Below, piece by piece: positions 61,264 to 64,000 of a stretch of DNA of 64,000 nt. The notes below the pieces were generated by a model that had not been told where the DNA came from, did not search any database, and saw only the letters and a program-made list of their open reading frames with translations. Each line of letters begins with the position of its first letter. The first letter of the stretch is position 1. Origin of the DNA: M3007 sp046296435 (lineage in GTDB: Bacteria > Bacteroidota > Bacteroidia > Chitinophagales > Saprospiraceae); contig JBKBLI010000009.1 in NCBI GenBank assembly GCA_046296435.1, positions 11,720 through 75,719 on the forward strand, read 5' to 3'. A program made the position numbers and the translations under genes.

Positions 61264-62511
61264 ATGAGAAGAGTTGTGGTAACCGGAATGGGCGCGCTGA
61301 CGCCGATAGGTAACACGGTAGCGGATTATTTGGCCGCGCTTCAGCGCGGCGTGAGCGGCGCCGGGCTGATTACCCAATTTGACGCTTCGCTGTTCAAGAC
61401 GCGCTTTGCGTGCGAAGTAAAAGGCTTCGCGCCCGAAGAGCACATGGATAAACGGGAGGTGCGCCGCCTTGACCGCTTCGTTCAGTTTGCGCTGGCCGCC
61501 AGCGCCGAAGCGCTGCGCGCGTCCGGTCTCGATCTGGAGCGAATAGACAAAGAGCGCATCGGCGTGATCTGGGCCTCCGGCATCGGCGGGCTAATCTCTT
61601 TAGAAAAAGAAATTGAGGATCATATCACCGGCTCAGGGACGCCGAGACACAACCCCTTTCTGATCCCCAAAATGATCTCAGACATCGCCGCAGGACATAT
61701 TTCCATTCAGCACGGCTTCGGGGGCGTCAACTACTGTACCGTCTCCGCCTGCGCCTCCTCCTCTCACGCCCTCATGAACGCCTTCGACTATATCCGAATC
61801 GGACGGGCCGACATCATCGTATCCGGCGGCTCCGAAGCAACGATCACCAAAACGGCCGTCGGCGGCTTCAACTCCATGAAGGCGCTCAGCGAGCGCAACG
61901 ACGATTACGCCACGGCATCCAGACCCTTCGACAAAGACCGCGACGGATTCGTGCTGGGCGAAGGCGCGGGCGCGCTCATCCTCGAAGAGTACGAACACGC
62001 CAAGAAGCGCGGCGCCCACATCATCGCCGAAATCGTCGGGGCTGCCGCCACCGCCGACGCTTACCACATCACGGCTCCGCATCCCGAAGGCGTCGGCGTC
62101 ACCCGCGTCATGCGCTTAGCCCTTGAGGACGCCGCCATATCGACCGATGCCGTGGACTACATCAACGTCCATGGCACCTCTACTCCCTTGGGCGACGTGG
62201 CCGAACTCAAAGCCATCGCGCAAGTATTTGGCGACCAAGCTTTCCGGCTGAATGTCTCTTCGACCAAAAGCATGACCGGACACCTGCTCGGAGCTGCCGG
62301 CGCCATAGAGGCCGTCGCCACCCTCCTGGCCATGACACATGGATTCGTGCCGCCCACGATCAACCACTCCACGCCTGATCCGGACATAGACCCGCGCTTC
62401 AACCTGACGCTCAACGAAGCCCAACAACGCGACGTCCGCACAGCCATCAGCAACACTTTTGGCTTCGGCGGACACAATGCCAGCATCGTCTTTCGAAAAA
62501 TAACGGATTAA
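61264..62511 (+). CDS. fabF: Beta-ketoacyl-ACP synthase II
   Basis: 415 residues. It condenses malonyl-ACP with acyl-ACP in chain elongation. The catalytic triad is Cys in NYCTVSACASSSHALMNAFD (about residue 164), His in VDYINVHGTSTPLGD, and His in STKSMTGHLLGAAGAIEAVA. The N-terminus RRVVVTGMGALTPIGN is the usual start, so ATG 61264 is chosen over the much longer open frame reaching upstream. It follows acpP and is followed by rnc after 19 bp. Confidence 0.96.
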   Translation: MRRVVVTGMGALTPIGNTVADYLAALQRGVSGAGLITQFDASLFKTRFACEVKGFAPEEHMDKREVRRLDRFVQFALAASAEALRASGLDLERIDKERIGVIWASGIGGLISLEKEIEDHITGSGTPRHNPFLIPKMISDIAAGHISIQHGFGGVNYCTVSACASSSHALMNAFDYIRIGRADIIVSGGSEATITKTAVGGFNSMKALSERNDDYATASRPFDKDRDGFVLGEGAGALILEEYEHAKKRGAHIIAEIVGAAATADAYHITAPHPEGVGVTRVMRLALEDAAISTDAVDYINVHGTSTPLGDVAELKAIAQVFGDQAFRLNVSSTKSMTGHLLGAAGAIEAVATLLAMTHGFVPPTINHSTPDPDIDPRFNLTLNEAQQRDVRTAISNTFGFGGHNASIVFRKITD

Positions 62512-62530
62512 TCAACGCCGCCATATCGTT

Positions 62531-63280
62531 ATGCTACGTCCTTTTAAGAGGATATATAATCGTTATTTCAGCACGGAAAAGGCGTTTGCCCGCAGGCTGC
62601 GGCTCATGTTGGGATTCACTCCCGCTCACATATCGCTTTTCAAGCTGGCCTTTTTTCACAAAAGCTCATTCAACAACGGCGACTACGCCGTATCAAGCAA
62701 CGAACGCCTTGAGTTCCTCGGCGACGCCGTGCTCAGCGCCATCGTCGGCGAATACCTCTTCAAAAAATACCCCAACAGCGACGAGGGCTTCATGACCAAA
62801 ATGCGCTCTAAAATCGTCAAAAGAAATTCGCTCGACGATATTGCTTACCAGATGGGCCTCGACATGATCCTCCAAGAGTACAACAACACCCGACTGTCCA
62901 AATCTATGCTGGGCAACGCCCTCGAAGCCTTGGTCGGCGCCGTCTATATCGAAGTGGGGTACGACCGTACGCGCGACTTCGTCGTGCGGCGCATCCTGCG
63001 CAAATACCTCAACATCCGGGATCTGGAACACTACGACGACAACTACAAAAGCCAATTGCTCGAATGGTGCCAAAAAAACAACCTCTCCATCGAGTATAAA
63101 GTCATCTCCAAATACAAAGCCGACAAACGCGACCGCTTCAAAGTAGCGGTCTTTATCGACGGTGAAAAACGCGGCGCCGCCGACGACTTCAACAAAAAAA
63201 GCGCCGAGCAAATGGCCAGCGAACGCGCTTTGCAAAGCCTCGGACTGATCGCCCCCAATCTCGAAAACCGCGTTCCCTGA
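62531..63280 (+). CDS. rnc: Ribonuclease III
   Basis: 249 residues. It cleaves double-stranded RNA, including rRNA precursors. The catalytic signature is NERLEFLGDAVLSAIVGEYL (about residues 57-76) with LGNALEALVGAVYIEVGYDR later, and a C-terminal double-stranded-RNA-binding domain about 172-242 (YKSQLLEWCQKNNLSIEYKV; KKSAEQMASERALQSLGLI). The acpP-fabF-rnc order is widespread in bacteria. Nineteen bp after fabF, surely cotranscribed. Confidence 0.96.
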   Translation: MLRPFKRIYNRYFSTEKAFARRLRLMLGFTPAHISLFKLAFFHKSSFNNGDYAVSSNERLEFLGDAVLSAIVGEYLFKKYPNSDEGFMTKMRSKIVKRNSLDDIAYQMGLDMILQEYNNTRLSKSMLGNALEALVGAVYIEVGYDRTRDFVVRRILRKYLNIRDLEHYDDNYKSQLLEWCQKNNLSIEYKVISKYKADKRDRFKVAVFIDGEKRGAADDFNKKSAEQMASERALQSLGLIAPNLENRVP

Positions 63281-63299
63281 CCCCCCCTTATACCCCCAC

Positions 63300-64000
63300 A
63301 TGCTGATCGTATCTTACAATGTCAACGGCATCCGCTCAGCCCTCAGCAAAGGCTTGGCCGACTGGACAGCCCAGTTCCAACCCGACATCCTGTGTCTGCA
63401 GGAGACCAAAGCCCAATCCGGCGACGCCGACCTGAGCAGCCTTGAAGCCCTCGGGTACAGACACTATTGGCACTCCGCCCAAAAAAAAGGATATAGCGGC
63501 GTAGCCACCTTCACACGAATAGCGCCTGACAATGTCCTCGACGGATGCGGGATACCCGCTTACGACAGCGAGGGCCGCATCCAACGGCTTGACTTCGGCG
63601 ATACGACCCTGCTCAACTGTTACTTCCCCTCCGGCACAACCGGCGACGAACGCCAGGCTTTCAAAATGCAATTCCTCGACGATTTCAAACGCTGGATCGA
63701 CGCCCTCCGGCGCGAGCGCCCGCGCCTTATCGTCGTGGGCGACTACAACATCGCGCATACCGAAATGGACATCCACGATCCCAAAGGCAACAAAAACTCC
63801 AGCGGCTTCCTCCCCGAGGAACGCGCCTGGATGAGCGCCTGGTTTGCCGACGGATTCGTTGACGCCTTCAGAGCGACCCATCCCGACCAAACGGAATACA
63901 GTTGGTGGAGCTTCCGCGCCGCAGCACGCAGCCGCAACAAAGGTTGGCGCATCGATTACCAATCGGTCAGCACGCCGCTCGCCCCCTCAGTGGCGGATGC
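63300..64000 (+). CDS. xth: Exodeoxyribonuclease III (3'-truncated by window end)
   Basis: At least 233 residues, cut off by the window edge. An AP endonuclease and 3'-5' exonuclease of base-excision repair. Motifs: VSYNVNGIRSALSKGLADW, ILCLQETKAQ (metal-binding Glu), YSGVATFTR, LLNCYFPSG, LIVVGDYNIAHTEMDIHDP (catalytic Asp and Asn) and KGWRIDYQSVS. The C-terminal DH dyad lies beyond the window. Nineteen bp after rnc, so probably in the same operon. Confidence 0.93.
   Translation, partial: MLIVSYNVNGIRSALSKGLADWTAQFQPDILCLQETKAQSGDADLSSLEALGYRHYWHSAQKKGYSGVATFTRIAPDNVLDGCGIPAYDSEGRIQRLDFGDTTLLNCYFPSGTTGDERQAFKMQFLDDFKRWIDALRRERPRLIVVGDYNIAHTEMDIHDPKGNKNSSGFLPEERAWMSAWFADGFVDAFRATHPDQTEYSWWSFRAAARSRNKGWRIDYQSVSTPLAPSVAD

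Overview
The window is a scaffold piece from a GC-rich member of the Bacteroidota, most likely Saprospiria/Lewinella-like. This rests on three signs. First, there is type IX secretion (T9SS) cargo with both A- and B-type C-terminal sorting domains, SprB repeats, two PorP/SprF proteins and a PorE-like TPR/PD40/OmpA protein. Second, promoters are of the Bacteroidota kind (TTG, about 19 bp, TAnnTTTG) and Shine-Dalgarno sites are largely absent. Third, the family mix is typical: an E1 alpha-beta fusion, DUF1573, STN-type TonB receptors and an acpP-fabF-rnc cluster. Five runs of 97-100 N show that this is a draft, probably metagenome-derived, assembly. Two of the runs are flanked by identical 77-78 bp ends and are artefacts rather than real missing sequence.

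Layout: 1-5.7 kb holds a truncated secreted multidomain protein, an orphan paaB-paaC pair, an outer-membrane beta-barrel and a lipoprotein. 5.7-12.4 kb holds an AsmA-like protein, divergent rnz and nnr, and a PhyH-family dioxygenase. 12.5-23.1 kb is a surface-secretion block: a PA-domain T9SS type A protein, then on the minus strand a 2064-residue adhesin-like T9SS type B protein with a PorP/SprF partner, preceded by a coiled-coil lipoprotein. 23.5-30.4 kb is metabolic and envelope (pyrR-pyrB, rpe, an LptF/LptG permease, a PAP2 phosphatase, a binding-protein-like lipoprotein, mazG). 30.6-35.1 kb has an SPFH protein, RtcB and the E1 fusion on the minus strand. 35.2-42.5 kb is a second envelope block (PorP/SprF, PorE-like protein, DUF1573, TonB-dependent receptor).

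42.5-50.7 kb holds a lipid kinase, tmRNA, a LYS1/alanine-dehydrogenase-like enzyme, a CPBP protease, a small conserved protein of unknown function, DoxX, an EamA transporter, an M23 peptidase and ruvA. 50.8-58.8 kb is mostly minus strand: riboflavin synthase, MiaE-like hydroxylase, Mrp ATPase, a class III CoA-transferase, a SIMPL-like secreted protein and a DAO-type oxidoreductase, with a two-domain VOC protein on the plus strand. 58.9-64 kb has pyruvate kinase and then acpP, fabF, rnc and a 3'-truncated exodeoxyribonuclease III.

Most genes are housekeeping. The most distinctive parts are the cell-surface export modules, in which PorP/SprF-type proteins sit beside their likely cargo or periplasmic anchor, and a set of promoters placed so close to start codons that the mRNAs would be nearly leaderless. 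I did not find CRISPR arrays, prophages, insertion sequences or recognisable defence systems.
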